Positions 51,880-60,713 of a DNA stretch of 64,000 nt are shown here, one piece after another. The translations under genes and the position numbers were made by a program. Origin of the DNA: Aquimarina muelleri DSM 19832 (GTDB lineage: Bacteria > Bacteroidota > Bacteroidia > Flavobacteriales > Flavobacteriaceae); the NCBI RefSeq assembly GCF_000430665.1, contig NZ_AUML01000005.1, positions 1 through 64,000 on the forward strand. The letters are read 5' to 3'. The notes beneath the pieces were generated by a model. The model was not told where the DNA came from. It worked only from the letters and a program-made list of their open reading frames with translations, and searched no databases. How positions within the stretch are numbered: position 1 is the stretch's first letter; each line of letters starts with the position of its first letter.

Positions 51880-51990
51880 TGTTTGAGTTCTCTTGTCTCA
51901 TCGAGCGATGCCCTGAGGTTCTCGAAGGGTTAGCGTAAAAAAATTGCACTTCGGCAAGCTCAGCAGGTGCTATCGAGGTGCTTTTGAGTC
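51880..51990. repeat. REP-like imperfect palindrome behind mfd
   Basis: CCCTGAGGTTCTCGAAGGGT and the opposing CACTTCGGCAAGCTCAGCAG form an imperfect inverted pair of the CTTCGACAAGCTCAG type seen dispersed in many Bacteroidetes genomes. A similar motif is at 58250 (CCCTTCAACAAGTTCAGGAT). A GTCAGAAGCCCGAGGACAGA/GTCAGAAGCCTGAAG direct pair follows (51984-52024). Confidence 0.5.
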
Positions 51991-52039
51991 AGAAGCCCGA
52001 GGACAGAGGTCAGAAGCCTGAAGTTGATGTATATCCCTT

Positions 52040-52321
52040 CCAGAATCATCCACAATAACTTTGGATACTCCACTAGAACCCCAGAATCATCCACAGTAAC
52101 TTTGGATACTCCACTAGAACCCCAGAATCATCCACAATAACTTTTGATACTCCACTAGAACCCCAGAATCATCCACAGTAACTTTTGATACTCCACTAGA
52201 GCCCCAGAATCATCCACAGTAACTTTTGATGATCCACTAGAACCCCAGAATCATCCACAGTAACTTTTGATGTTCCACTAGAGATCCAGAATCATCCACA
52301 ATAACTTTGGATCTTCCATAG
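52040..52321. repeat. Seven-copy 41-bp tandem repeat
   Basis: Units begin at 52040, 52081, 52122, 52163, 52204, 52245 and 52286, each starting CCAGAATCATCCACA(A/G)TAACTT. The period is exactly 41 bp with a few point differences, and the last copy is truncated. 41 is not a multiple of 3, so it is not a coding repeat. No spacers, so not CRISPR. A minisatellite in the mfd-accessory gap. Confidence 0.92.
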
Positions 52322-52479
52322 CAAGTTTTAATACTCTGTAAAAAAAAATTAACTACTACAACAATATTTTATCTTTAATACAGTTATACCCTCTCAAAAG
52401 GCATAGAACACCATAATATCCTACCTATTCGTTCTGCAATCCTTGTATACAAAGTATTCATTTTTAAAAACTATCATTT

Positions 52480-53148
52480 ATGATGCAACGAAAGTATGGA
52501 ATAAGCGATGCTATTCTACTAGAAACAGCAGATACCATTATTGGATATCTAGAAAATGACATTAACCAATTTACCACCTTTGATCCAGCAGAATTTCCTA
52601 CTACTTTTATCAACACAGTAAAACAAAAAGTAACCGATGCCTTTATAGAAGGTGGGGACACTTTTAGCAAAACACAGCTAAAGGTACAGACAGGTATGGT
52701 AAACAAAGAGATGGATAATTGCAAAACCTATATGGAAGACCTAAAATACTGGGTAAAAAAATCCTTTATAGACCACCCTGCAATACAACAACAGTTTGGA
52801 GTTAATCGTTTTGGAGAAATTTTTGGTTCGCAACCAAGGCTTATTCAATTTATGGAAAGCCTATCGCATACCATCCATACCCATCGTGCAGAATTGGTAG
52901 CTACGGGTACTCCTGTCACTTTACTGGATCAGGCAGAACCCTTATCCACAGCTTTGCGAGATGCCAACACAACACAAGAAAACCTAAAAGGAAACCGTAC
53001 CATTACCACAGAGTCCAGAATTATACACCTTAACAGTTTGTATGATCTATTAAGAAAAATAGAAGATGCTGCAGGGCTTATCTATAGAAACGAAGAAGCA
53101 AAAAAAAACCTGTATAGAATATCTGTAAACCAAAACTCTTCTGTATAA
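52480..53148 (+). CDS. Unknown soluble helical protein, upstream of the effector-like gene
   Basis: 222 aa, MMQRKYGISDAILLETADTI..., mostly helical, no signal peptide or membrane segment, TTFDPAEFPTTFINTVKQKV near the start and a C-terminal LYDLLRKIEDAAGLIYRNEE helix. It resembles a family of uncharacterised Bacteroidetes proteins that occurs in several copies per genome. It heads the cluster 52.5-58.1 kb; the next gene is 294 nt downstream. Role as an effector adaptor or chaperone is speculative. Confidence 0.6.
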   Translation: MMQRKYGISDAILLETADTIIGYLENDINQFTTFDPAEFPTTFINTVKQKVTDAFIEGGDTFSKTQLKVQTGMVNKEMDNCKTYMEDLKYWVKKSFIDHPAIQQQFGVNRFGEIFGSQPRLIQFMESLSHTIHTHRAELVATGTPVTLLDQAEPLSTALRDANTTQENLKGNRTITTESRIIHLNSLYDLLRKIEDAAGLIYRNEEAKKNLYRISVNQNSSV

Positions 53149-53168
53149 AAAAAACACAGAAAAATCAA

Positions 53169-53246
53169 TACCCTTGGAGCAAGATAACGAGGTATGCTTT
53201 TGAAAATATATTTTGTTTTCGAGGCTAGCCTCGGAGGATTAAAATC
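53169..53246 (+). repeat. CCTCGG-family dispersed repeat
   Basis: CCTTGGAGCAAGATAACGAG, then GCTTTTGAAAATATATTTTG, TTTTCGAGGCTAGCCTCGGA. Same order of segments as at 48206-48304, lacking the TCCACAATGTGGA end. Confidence 0.7.
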
Positions 53247-53442
53247 CAAATCCCCTGTTCTATCTTTATACGCAGGGGATTTACCATTGTATCCCTGCAC
53301 TACACTATGTTGTAATAAATAACTTTGTATGGTTATAAAAATCAGATATATTTGTAAGGCACTCTTATCGCAAACATACTCCATACGTTCTTCATATAAC
53401 TGCAACCAACAAATCCAAAAAAACTTTAAAACCTAAAACAAG

Positions 53443-54366
53443 ATGACTACCAGTATGTCTAATGAAATTAAAAACAAGATTCAAAAATCTTTACAGGAAA
53501 TTGCAAATCCTATTATGAATGATCCCGATTGCGATAACATGGAAGAGGCAGTAGCAAAATCCATAAACAATCGTATGCGCATACTATCTAACAGCCTTAT
53601 CTTTAATAGTAGTTATAACAGCGATACAGAGATCAAAGGCGCATCCTATCGCCATGTGAGTAACAGTGGAGGCGTAATTAAAGGAGAGATTGTTATAGAG
53701 CACAAACAAAAACAGAACATTTTTAAATATGGTGGTCCTGGCTACCCAGGTACCGAGAATGGGCAACTTTGCGAATATCCAAAAGGCTCCAGAAAATTTT
53801 ATAAATGGAACAGTACTTTTTGCAAATGGGAGGATCTATACAAAGATACTAAAAGGACTACCACCCAAGGGCAAAGCTGGCATAATAAACTAACCAACAA
53901 TGCAGCTTTTGAGCCTTGGTGGGGTAATAATCCAGGGATGGATGGTATAAAAAGTGATAGAAAACGAAACGGAGCAGACGATATGTGGGGCGACCCGGGA
54001 GTACAAAAATTTGGCGGCCCTTTTAGGCAGTATTCTAAAAATGTTATGGAATCTGTTTACGCCATTGTATACGATTTTAAATCCATGCTTGACCATTATA
54101 TAAAAATTGACGATTCTTTTAGGGGGGAAGAGAAAAGAAGTTCCAAACAAGAAGTAGTAAAAGAAATTAATATAAAAGAGATTGAGGACACTACTACACA
54201 TAGATTGGATGTGAACTTTTATAAAGGAGATTCTAACCAACATTTTAGCGGGTTTAACAAAGACATAAAAGGCTATAAAAAAGCGCAAAAAGACTCGGCA
54301 TATCATGTAAACCGATCTAATACCTCTGTAAAAATAGAAGTAAAACTAACCAAGAAATACCACTAA
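53443..54366 (+). CDS. Effector-like protein of unknown toxicity
   Basis: 307 aa, no signal peptide. The N-terminal ~60 residues are helical (MSNEIKNKIQKSLQEIANPI), followed by a beta part (GGVIKGEIVIEHKQKQNIFK), a Gly/Trp/Asn-rich middle (YGGPGYPGTENGQLCEYPKG, FEPWWGNNPGMDGIKSDRKR) and a C-terminal ~50 residues (NFYKGDSNQHFSGFNKDIKG...). No known nuclease, lipase or amidase motif is visible. Its stop overlaps the first lipoprotein start (TAATG), and two orphan copies of its last 50 codons precede the next lipoprotein genes, as in effector/immunity loci. The target is unknown. Confidence 0.6.
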   Translation: MTTSMSNEIKNKIQKSLQEIANPIMNDPDCDNMEEAVAKSINNRMRILSNSLIFNSSYNSDTEIKGASYRHVSNSGGVIKGEIVIEHKQKQNIFKYGGPGYPGTENGQLCEYPKGSRKFYKWNSTFCKWEDLYKDTKRTTTQGQSWHNKLTNNAAFEPWWGNNPGMDGIKSDRKRNGADDMWGDPGVQKFGGPFRQYSKNVMESVYAIVYDFKSMLDHYIKIDDSFRGEEKRSSKQEVVKEINIKEIEDTTTHRLDVNFYKGDSNQHFSGFNKDIKGYKKAQKDSAYHVNRSNTSVKIEVKLTKKYH

Positions 54367-55334
54367 TGCCTAAAAAAATATTATACCTATTTATAACAGT
54401 GTTACTAATAGGGTGTAAAGAAAAACTTACTAAAGTCGTGACATATTATGACAATGGTAATATAAAATACATATACTATATTGATAAGGATTCTATTAGA
54501 CAAGGAAAAGAAATAGCTTATTTTCCTAGTGAAAAAATTTCCTTTGTATCAAAGTATACTGATGGAAAAAATTTAGACACTATATATTATTATAATGATG
54601 ACGAATCAAATGGGCTAAAAATCAAAAAGCTATTATTCGAAAATGGTTCTACCTATTATGAAGATTTTCATAAAAATGGTTTGCTAAAAAAGAAAGGCTT
54701 TTTAAATAAAAATAATCAACGTTTTGGCTTTTGGAAAAATTATGATAAAGATGGTAACCATTATTTTACCAAAGAGTATAAAATCATTGATGATATAGAA
54801 TACACCAACCAGATGTGGATTACCTTACCCATAGGCGATACCTTAACAGAAGGGGTAAGTATACAATACCATTTTGACAAAAACAAACTACAACTAACAG
54901 ATTCTATCTATGCATTTTTTCAAACCGACGTATCTTCTTTTGTTTTAGAAGATCAAGAAAAAACCACGGTTAGCGTTGTTTTACCAAAGGACTATACCCA
55001 AGCAAATTTTGTTCCCGATTTTTCTAACCGAGCAAAAGATCCAGACGAAAAACAGGGTATCCCTGTTATAGAGGTACAAAGTTTAAAAGAACATCCCAAT
55101 CCCATGGCAGTATTACAAAAACCTATCGATACCACAGACTATAAAAAAACAGTGGCATTTTATTGGAAACCCAAGCGGATAGGAAAAGATACCATACGAG
55201 GGTATTTTAAAGACAAACTTACTCTTGTAGATGAAAGTAAACCTATACAATTAGACAAAGATCAAGATAGTATCATAACATCATACACTAAAAAAATATA
55301 CTTTGAGTTTGCTGTGGAGGTTACTAAAGACTAA
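54366..55334 (+). CDS. YwqK-type (MORN_2) lipoprotein, immunity-like, copy 1
   Basis: 322 aa. Lipoprotein signal MPKKILYLFITVLLIGCKEK (lipobox LIGC). Residues ~25-125 hold MORN_2-like repeats (YYDNGNIKYIYYIDKDS, YYEDFHKNGLLKKKG), as in YwqK, the antitoxin/immunity partner of an LXG toxin. Residues ~135-322 are almost identical to the next two copies (WKNYDKDGNHYFTKEYK ... NQMWITLPIGDTLTEG). It is coupled to the effector-like gene by TAATG. Periplasmic or outer-membrane immunity to the 307-aa protein is the working idea. Confidence 0.7.
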   Translation: MPKKILYLFITVLLIGCKEKLTKVVTYYDNGNIKYIYYIDKDSIRQGKEIAYFPSEKISFVSKYTDGKNLDTIYYYNDDESNGLKIKKLLFENGSTYYEDFHKNGLLKKKGFLNKNNQRFGFWKNYDKDGNHYFTKEYKIIDDIEYTNQMWITLPIGDTLTEGVSIQYHFDKNKLQLTDSIYAFFQTDVSSFVLEDQEKTTVSVVLPKDYTQANFVPDFSNRAKDPDEKQGIPVIEVQSLKEHPNPMAVLQKPIDTTDYKKTVAFYWKPKRIGKDTIRGYFKDKLTLVDESKPIQLDKDQDSIITSYTKKIYFEFAVEVTKD

Positions 55335-55486
55335 ACTTTTACAAAGGAGTTTCTAACCAACATTTTAGCGGGTTTAACAAAGACATTGTGAGCTATAAAA
55401 AAGCGCAAAAAGATTCTGCCTATCATGTAAACCGATCTAACACCTCTGTAAAAATAGAAGTAAAACTAACCAAGAAATACCACTAA
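55334..55486 (+). pseudogene. Orphan effector 3' end, copy 2
   Basis: Fifty codons plus stop encode NFYKGVSNQHFSGFNKDIVS, KKAQKDSAYHVNRSNTSV... KYH, differing from the full gene's end by three residues but by more synonymous changes. No start codon or gene body precedes it; it begins directly at the stop of lipoprotein copy 1. Its stop overlaps the next ATG (TAATG). Confidence 0.85.
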
Positions 55487-56448
55487 TGCTTAAAAAAATA
55501 TTATATCTATTTATACTAATCGTATTAATTGGTTGTAAAGAAAAACTTACTAAAGTTGTAACATATCATGATAATGGTAAAATAAAGGAAGTTCACCATA
55601 TTAATAAGGGTTCCGTAAAACAAGGAGAAGTAATTTTTTATTATCCATCAGGAAGAGTCTCTTATTCTACTGTGTACACAGATGGAAAACTTAAAGATAC
55701 TATCTATTATTATCATGATAATGATAAGAAAGAACTCGAAATTAAAAAATTTTTCTTAAATGATCACTTAATCTATTATGAAGATTATCATCATAAAGGT
55801 GTAACGAAACGAACTGGCACACTAAATATTGATAACCAAAAAGTTGGTGTTTGGAAAAACTATGATAAAGATGGTAACCACCATTTTACCAAAGAGTATA
55901 AGATCATTGATGGTATAGAATACACCAACCAGATGTGGGTGACACTGCCTACAGGCGATACCTTAACCGAAGGGGTAAGTATACAATACCATTTTGATAA
56001 AAACAAACTACAACTAACAGATTCTATCTATGCATTTTTTCAAACCGAAGATTCTGCTTTTAATGAAGAAGATAAGGAAAAGACTAAAGTTAGCGTTGTT
56101 TTACCAAAGGACTATACCCAAGCAAATTTTGTTCCCGATTTTTCTAACCGAGCAAAAGATCCGGACGAAAAAGAGGGTATCCATGCTATAGAGATACAAA
56201 GTTTAAAAGAACACCCCAACCCTAAGACCGTATTACAAAATCCTATCGATACCACAGACTATAAAAAAACAGTGGCATTTTACTGGAAACCCAAACGAAC
56301 AGGAAAAGATACCATACGGGGCTATTTTAAAGAAGAATTTTCTTATTATGACCCTAATGATGAAGAAAACAAAAATATGGATAGAATACTTACCGTACTA
56401 GATAAAAAAATATACTTTGAGTTTGCTGTGGAGGTTACTAAAGACTAA
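55486..56448 (+). CDS. YwqK-type lipoprotein, immunity-like, copy 2
   Basis: 320 aa; MLKKILYLFILIVLIGCKEK (lipobox). The repeat half (residues ~25-130) differs from copies 1 and 3 at many positions (YHDNGKIKEVHHINKGSVKQ), whereas the C-terminal half is near identical (FFQTEDSAFNEEDKEKTKVS). Ends VEVTKD, the same as copy 1. Coupled to the orphan 3' end before it. Confidence 0.7.
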   Translation: MLKKILYLFILIVLIGCKEKLTKVVTYHDNGKIKEVHHINKGSVKQGEVIFYYPSGRVSYSTVYTDGKLKDTIYYYHDNDKKELEIKKFFLNDHLIYYEDYHHKGVTKRTGTLNIDNQKVGVWKNYDKDGNHHFTKEYKIIDGIEYTNQMWVTLPTGDTLTEGVSIQYHFDKNKLQLTDSIYAFFQTEDSAFNEEDKEKTKVSVVLPKDYTQANFVPDFSNRAKDPDEKEGIHAIEIQSLKEHPNPKTVLQNPIDTTDYKKTVAFYWKPKRTGKDTIRGYFKEEFSYYDPNDEENKNMDRILTVLDKKIYFEFAVEVTKD

Positions 56449-56600
56449 ACTTTTACAAAGGAAATTCTAACCAACATGTTAGTGGATTTAATAAAGATGT
56501 TGTGGGCTATAAACAGGCACAAAAAGATTCTGCATACCATGTTAATCGTAGTAATAGTTCTGTACGTATAGAAGTAAAACTAACCAAAAAATACCACTAA
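56448..56600 (+). pseudogene. Orphan effector 3' end, copy 3 (most diverged)
   Basis: Fifty codons plus stop encode NFYKGNSNQHVSGFNKDVVG, KQAQKDSAYHVNRSNSSV, RIEVKLTKKYH. Eight conservative or partial changes from the full gene and many synonymous third-position changes; the frame is intact. Begins at the stop of lipoprotein copy 2. Confidence 0.85.
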
Positions 56601-57559
56601 TGCCTAAAACATTATTATATCTATTTGTACTAATCATATTACTAGGTTGTAAAGACAAGCTTACTAAAGTTGTAAAATATTACGATAACGGTAGTATAAA
56701 AGAAACCTATTATATAGATAAGGATTCGATAGAAAATGGAGAAAAAATATCATATTTCCCTTCAGGAAGAGTTTATTATAAAACATATCTTACTAAGGGA
56801 AACTATAAAGACACAGTATATTATTATCGAAATGACGATAAAAATGATATCAAATTCAAAAAGTTTTTTTTAAATAATGATTTTACTTATTACGAAGATT
56901 TCTATACTAATGGTAATATGGGTCAAAAAGGAGTTTTAAATGATAATGACCAAAGAATCGGTCTATGGAAAAACTATGATAAAGATGGTAACCACCATTT
57001 TACCAAAGAGTATAAAATCATTGATGGTAAAGAGCATGTAAATCAAATGTGGGTGACACTGCCTACAGGCGATACCTTAACCGAAGGGGTAAGCATACAA
57101 TACCATTTTGATAAAAACAAATTACAGCTAACAGATTCTATCTATGCATTTTTTCAAACCGAGGATTCTGCTTTTAATGAAGAAGATAAGGAAAAAACCA
57201 CGGTTAGCGTTGTTTTACCAAAGGACTATACCCAAGCAAATTTTGTTCCCGATTTTTCTAACCGAGCAAAAGATCCGGGCGAAAAACAGGGTATCCCTGT
57301 TATAGAGGTACAAAGTTTAAAAGAACATCCCAATCCTAAGATCGTATTACAAAAACCTATCGATACCACAGACTATAAAAAAACAGTGGCATTTTATTGG
57401 AAACCCAAACGAACAGGAAAAGATACCATACGGGGGTATTTTAAAGAAGAGTTTTCTTATTATGACCCTAATGATGAAGAAAATAAAAATATGGATAGAA
57501 TACTTACCGTACTAGATAAAAAAATATACTTTGAGTTCCCTGTGGAGATAATGCAGTAG
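56600..57559 (+). CDS. YwqK-type lipoprotein, immunity-like, copy 3
   Basis: 319 aa; MPKTLLYLFVLIILLGCKDK (lipobox). MORN_2-like half diverged (YYDNGSIKETYYIDKDSIEN), C-terminal half near identical to copies 1 and 2. It ends VEIMQ rather than VEVTKD. This unlike end marks the last, probably original, 3' boundary of the array, since no orphan effector end follows it. Confidence 0.7.
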   Translation: MPKTLLYLFVLIILLGCKDKLTKVVKYYDNGSIKETYYIDKDSIENGEKISYFPSGRVYYKTYLTKGNYKDTVYYYRNDDKNDIKFKKFFLNNDFTYYEDFYTNGNMGQKGVLNDNDQRIGLWKNYDKDGNHHFTKEYKIIDGKEHVNQMWVTLPTGDTLTEGVSIQYHFDKNKLQLTDSIYAFFQTEDSAFNEEDKEKTTVSVVLPKDYTQANFVPDFSNRAKDPGEKQGIPVIEVQSLKEHPNPKIVLQKPIDTTDYKKTVAFYWKPKRTGKDTIRGYFKEEFSYYDPNDEENKNMDRILTVLDKKIYFEFPVEIMQ

Positions 57560-57586
57560 CATTTTAATTTAATAATATTACTAAAA

Positions 57587-58147
57587 ATGAAAAAAATTAT
57601 TATAGGTACAGGTTTTTACCTTCATCAAAAAATTATTTTGATTTTACTATTTATCGCATTTTTAATCCCAACAATCATATCTTTTTTAAGTGCTATACTA
57701 TTGATTTTGGGATTATTTATTCAAAAAGGATCTATTTTGATTAAATGGTATCACGGATTACTCTTGTTTTCTATATTTCTTTTTCTCAGTAGTATCTTTT
57801 TTTACAAATTAACAGCAAAAAAAGGGATCTATATCAAGGATCATAAACTATATCAGGCTAAATTTATTTTTGGAAAACTGATTCGCAAAAAAAACGTGGA
57901 TTTAACAAATAAAACCGATGTAAGTAAACTCACATTTAAAGGAAGGTATAAGTTTGCATGGGTAAGCATAGCTACACCAGATGCATCACAAACCATACAG
58001 CGTTTTGAAATACACATTTTTAACGAAAGGCATACAGATAAATTTTGCCTTATAGAAACTTTTAAGGAAGATATAGCAGAAAAAATCATTAAACTATTAC
58101 AAGAAGAATTGAAATTAAATTACCAATCCTACAATCCAAGATTTTAA
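57587..58147 (+). CDS. Unknown two-helix membrane protein
   Basis: 186 aa. Two membrane helices (IILILLFIAFLIPTIISFLS and LLFSIFLFLSSIFFY) close to the N-terminus, then a soluble beta-rich C-terminal domain (KGIYIKDHKLYQAKFIFGKL ... FEIHIFNERHTDKFCLIETF) with a PH-like look. 27 nt behind lipoprotein copy 3, so likely co-transcribed. May be another immunity-type or accessory protein; unproven. Confidence 0.6.
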   Translation: MKKIIIGTGFYLHQKIILILLFIAFLIPTIISFLSAILLILGLFIQKGSILIKWYHGLLLFSIFLFLSSIFFYKLTAKKGIYIKDHKLYQAKFIFGKLIRKKNVDLTNKTDVSKLTFKGRYKFAWVSIATPDASQTIQRFEIHIFNERHTDKFCLIETFKEDIAEKIIKLLQEELKLNYQSYNPRF

Positions 58148-58239
58148 TTTTTTTTTAACATTACCCTTTGTACATCACAAAAAATCTATGATTTTAGATA
58201 AATGATTGACAATTAAAAAACTACAGGTGTATTTGTTGT

Positions 58240-58345
58240 TGTTTTGTCATTCTAGCCCTTCAACAAGTTCAGGATAAACTAAAAGCTGAAATCCATTTTG
58301 CCATAGAGTTATCAATGAGTGGATTCCGTTCTGTAACGGAATGAC
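58240..58345. repeat. REP-like palindromes
   Basis: CCCTTCAACAAGTTCAGGAT followed ~65 nt later by ATTCCGTT (58323-58330) / AACGGAAT (58335-58342) with a 4-nt loop and GTCATT-like flanks on both sides (GTCATTCTAG, AATGACAAA). Typical short extragenic palindromes of flavobacterial chromosomes. Confidence 0.6.
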
Positions 58346-58449
58346 AAATCAGCTCATCTCTATATCGCATAAATTTTTGTCATGTAATAAGAAAACAAAT
58401 ACTACAACTTCAAAAAATACAGAATCGGGTAATTTTCAACATATAAAAA

Positions 58450-58495
58450 AAAGAGGCTGAATTCTTTATTTTTAAGTTAGAATCCAGCCTTTTAA
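58450..58495. terminator. Bidirectional terminator
   Basis: GGCTGAATTCT (58455-58465) / AGAATCCAGCC (58479-58489), one mismatch, with A-run before and T4 after. It serves the minus-strand gene 58508-59473. Confidence 0.75.
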
Positions 58496-58507
58496 AAAAT
58501 ATAACGA

Positions 58508-59473
58508 CTACTTCAATTTACTTATTTTGGAGCTAATTTTTTTAAAATCCTTAGGCTTTATATTAACAGACATGGTGGTGTGCTCTTGATAAACTAAATC
58601 TCCAGTTCTTCCGTTTACAATATTTATAATTTTATTATGATTTATCTGATTCCACATTAAATAATAAAAATCTTTATCTTCATTAAAGATTTTTTCTTGT
58701 AGTGTTTCGCTTTCTACTACTTCATATTTAAAAGAATAATCTTGCATTAAATTTTCTATTCTGGGGCTCTTTTTTTCTAATCCAAAAAAGCCATCGTACC
58801 CATATAACAGATTAGAATCTATATACAACGTATGATTTTTAAGATTCTTTAGCTCAGGAAATGCATAGTCATAATAGATATCAATAGGCTTTTCATTCTT
58901 CAAATTTTTATTTAATAATTGTAGATAATTCTTTAAATATCCCAATCTAAAATTGATAAAATTACCTTTAATTTTACCTGCTCTACCAGGAAACCCTATC
59001 TGTTGTCGAATTTTGACACTCGGTGTAAAGTAAATTGAACCCACTCTTGATATACTCCAAACATTTTTTTTCTTTTTCTTTTTTATTTTATCAATAACGC
59101 CAAAATCTATTGAGGAATAACTAAACGATCTTCTCATCCCTGATTTGGTAGTTATCTCAACCTCCAAAATCTCGAATCGAGCCAAAGCATTATCAATTTC
59201 TAAATCATCTCCCGTAAAATCATCTTCATAAACTACTTTATAAGGAGTTATATCCCAAACTTTACTAAGAATATTTTCATAAGATGATTTAGGAAAAAAA
59301 TCAGGCAGAACAAATGTAGTTTGGGTGTTTGTAAACCTTTTTAAATCTTTGATGTTTAATTTCTTAAATCTATTTTTATGATGTGAGAAATCCCCAATTC
59401 TTACCTGAGAAATCCCAAATATTGGAGCAAAAATAATGAAGAAAATAATTACGATTTTTGATTTGTAGTTCAT
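58508..59473 (-). CDS. Unknown exported protein
   Basis: 321 aa. Signal peptide MNYKSKIVIIFFIIFAPIFG, cleavage near ISQ. Mature part mixed, with basic stretches (KIKKKKKKNVWSI) and no recognised domain. Ends ...DFKKISSKISKLK with no sorting domain. Stand-alone gene with its own terminator. Confidence 0.65.
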   Translation of the reverse strand: MNYKSKIVIIFFIIFAPIFGISQVRIGDFSHHKNRFKKLNIKDLKRFTNTQTTFVLPDFFPKSSYENILSKVWDITPYKVVYEDDFTGDDLEIDNALARFEILEVEITTKSGMRRSFSYSSIDFGVIDKIKKKKKKNVWSISRVGSIYFTPSVKIRQQIGFPGRAGKIKGNFINFRLGYLKNYLQLLNKNLKNEKPIDIYYDYAFPELKNLKNHTLYIDSNLLYGYDGFFGLEKKSPRIENLMQDYSFKYEVVESETLQEKIFNEDKDFYYLMWNQINHNKIINIVNGRTGDLVYQEHTTMSVNIKPKDFKKISSKISKLK

Positions 59474-59846
59474 TTTATGATACTATTTTAATTTCAGTTA
59501 TTAGAAAACTTAAAACAAAAATCTGGAAAATACATTTATTAAAAGTGTGAAAACAAAGATTTCTGTAATGATTCCTTTATTAAGAGGATACTTTGTTTTT
59601 ATTTCCAATACTGATGTATTGCTTTTTATTACCACTATTCCGCATTTTGATATTTTTTCTTTTCACAGATCAAAAAACAAACATTACAGCTTAATATTAA
59701 AATTATTACTTTAGACCTCACAGATTTTCAATACTTGTGAGGTTCTAAAACCCCTTTATTTTATAGGTTTGTCGGGTAAATGTCGGGGGAAATACAAACC
59801 GAAAAATTTGAAAACTATTCTCTGAAAACTAATATTGCTGAAGAAA
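59474..59846. other. Regulatory spacer before the XRE-membrane gene
   Basis: No gene. It contains a hairpin ACCTCACA (59715-59722) / TGTGAGGT (59736-59743), then GGTTTGT (59766-59772) / ACAAACC (59794-59800) enclosing a direct repeat GTCGGG (59771, 59782). This arrangement, 50-100 nt before an XRE gene, is a fair candidate for its operator. Confidence 0.5.
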
Positions 59847-60707
59847 ATGAAAATTAATCCCATTATGAAACAGCCAGAATTAGGTCAGAAAATTTCTGAA
59901 CTTAGAAAATCCAAAGGACTAACACAAGAAGAGTTGGTAGAACAATGTAATATTAGTGTTCGAACCATACAACGCATCGAAGCAGGCGAAGTAACCCCAA
60001 GAAGTTATACTATAAAAACCATTTTATCGGCTCTGGATTATGATCTTGAAAAAATTAAATCTGAAGATTCTTTGGTTACCAAAGAGTTTAAAAAGTTACT
60101 TTTGTTAGATATCGATGATAGTAAAGAAATTAGTTTTTTAATACGACAACTATCTATTGCGTGGATTAGCGGAATTGTATATTTTATTTTAGGGTTTGCA
60201 GAGTTTGCCGTAGACTACTTTAGATACTATGAAGATGAAATGATAGCTAACACTGCTATCTACATTATTTTAAAATTAGCGGTTCTTACTTCGATTATTT
60301 TATTTATAAGAGGGTTTATCTTAACGGGAAAAATTTTCAAAAACTATTTATTACGTATTACAGCATTCCTTTTTATTTTTATTTGTGTAGTATTTTATAT
60401 CTACGATATTTTATCCCTTTTTATAAACAACTTTAACTACCAATTTGTTCTTGGAGCAGAGGCGGTAACATACGGTGTAATAGGAATCTTATTTGGTATA
60501 TCGGTATTGCGACTACAAAAAGGGTTAGGAGGGGTTGCAACTACAACTGGTATTTTTGAAATTATTACCTACAGCTGTATGGTTACTATATTTCTGGCAG
60601 TAGTTGGGTTAGTTCTTCTTACTCCTACTATTTTGCTAGAGATTATTTTACTCTATAAAGTCTTTACATTATTAAAAGCGAAACGACAGGAAATTAGCAC
60701 AGATTAA
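59847..60707 (+). CDS. XRE-type HTH protein with membrane C-terminus
   Basis: 286 aa from ATG 59847 (ATG 59868, 279 aa, equally possible). Residues ~10-70 are an XRE HTH: LGQKISELRKSKGLTQEELV, EQCNISVRTIQRIEAGEVTP, RSYTIKTILSAL. From ~100 on there are about six hydrophobic helices (IAWISGIVYFILGFAEFAVD, ITAFLFIFICVVFYIYDILS and others). This HTH-TM fusion (DUF4870-like appearance) is common in Flavobacteriia. A membrane-tethered regulator is likely; target unknown. Confidence 0.8.
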   Translation: MKINPIMKQPELGQKISELRKSKGLTQEELVEQCNISVRTIQRIEAGEVTPRSYTIKTILSALDYDLEKIKSEDSLVTKEFKKLLLLDIDDSKEISFLIRQLSIAWISGIVYFILGFAEFAVDYFRYYEDEMIANTAIYIILKLAVLTSIILFIRGFILTGKIFKNYLLRITAFLFIFICVVFYIYDILSLFINNFNYQFVLGAEAVTYGVIGILFGISVLRLQKGLGGVATTTGIFEIITYSCMVTIFLAVVGLVLLTPTILLEIILLYKVFTLLKAKRQEISTD

Positions 60708-60713
60708 TATATA

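Noticed and set aside
52040..52321. CRISPR array
   Set aside because: The 41-bp units are contiguous with no unique spacers, and no cas genes are present.
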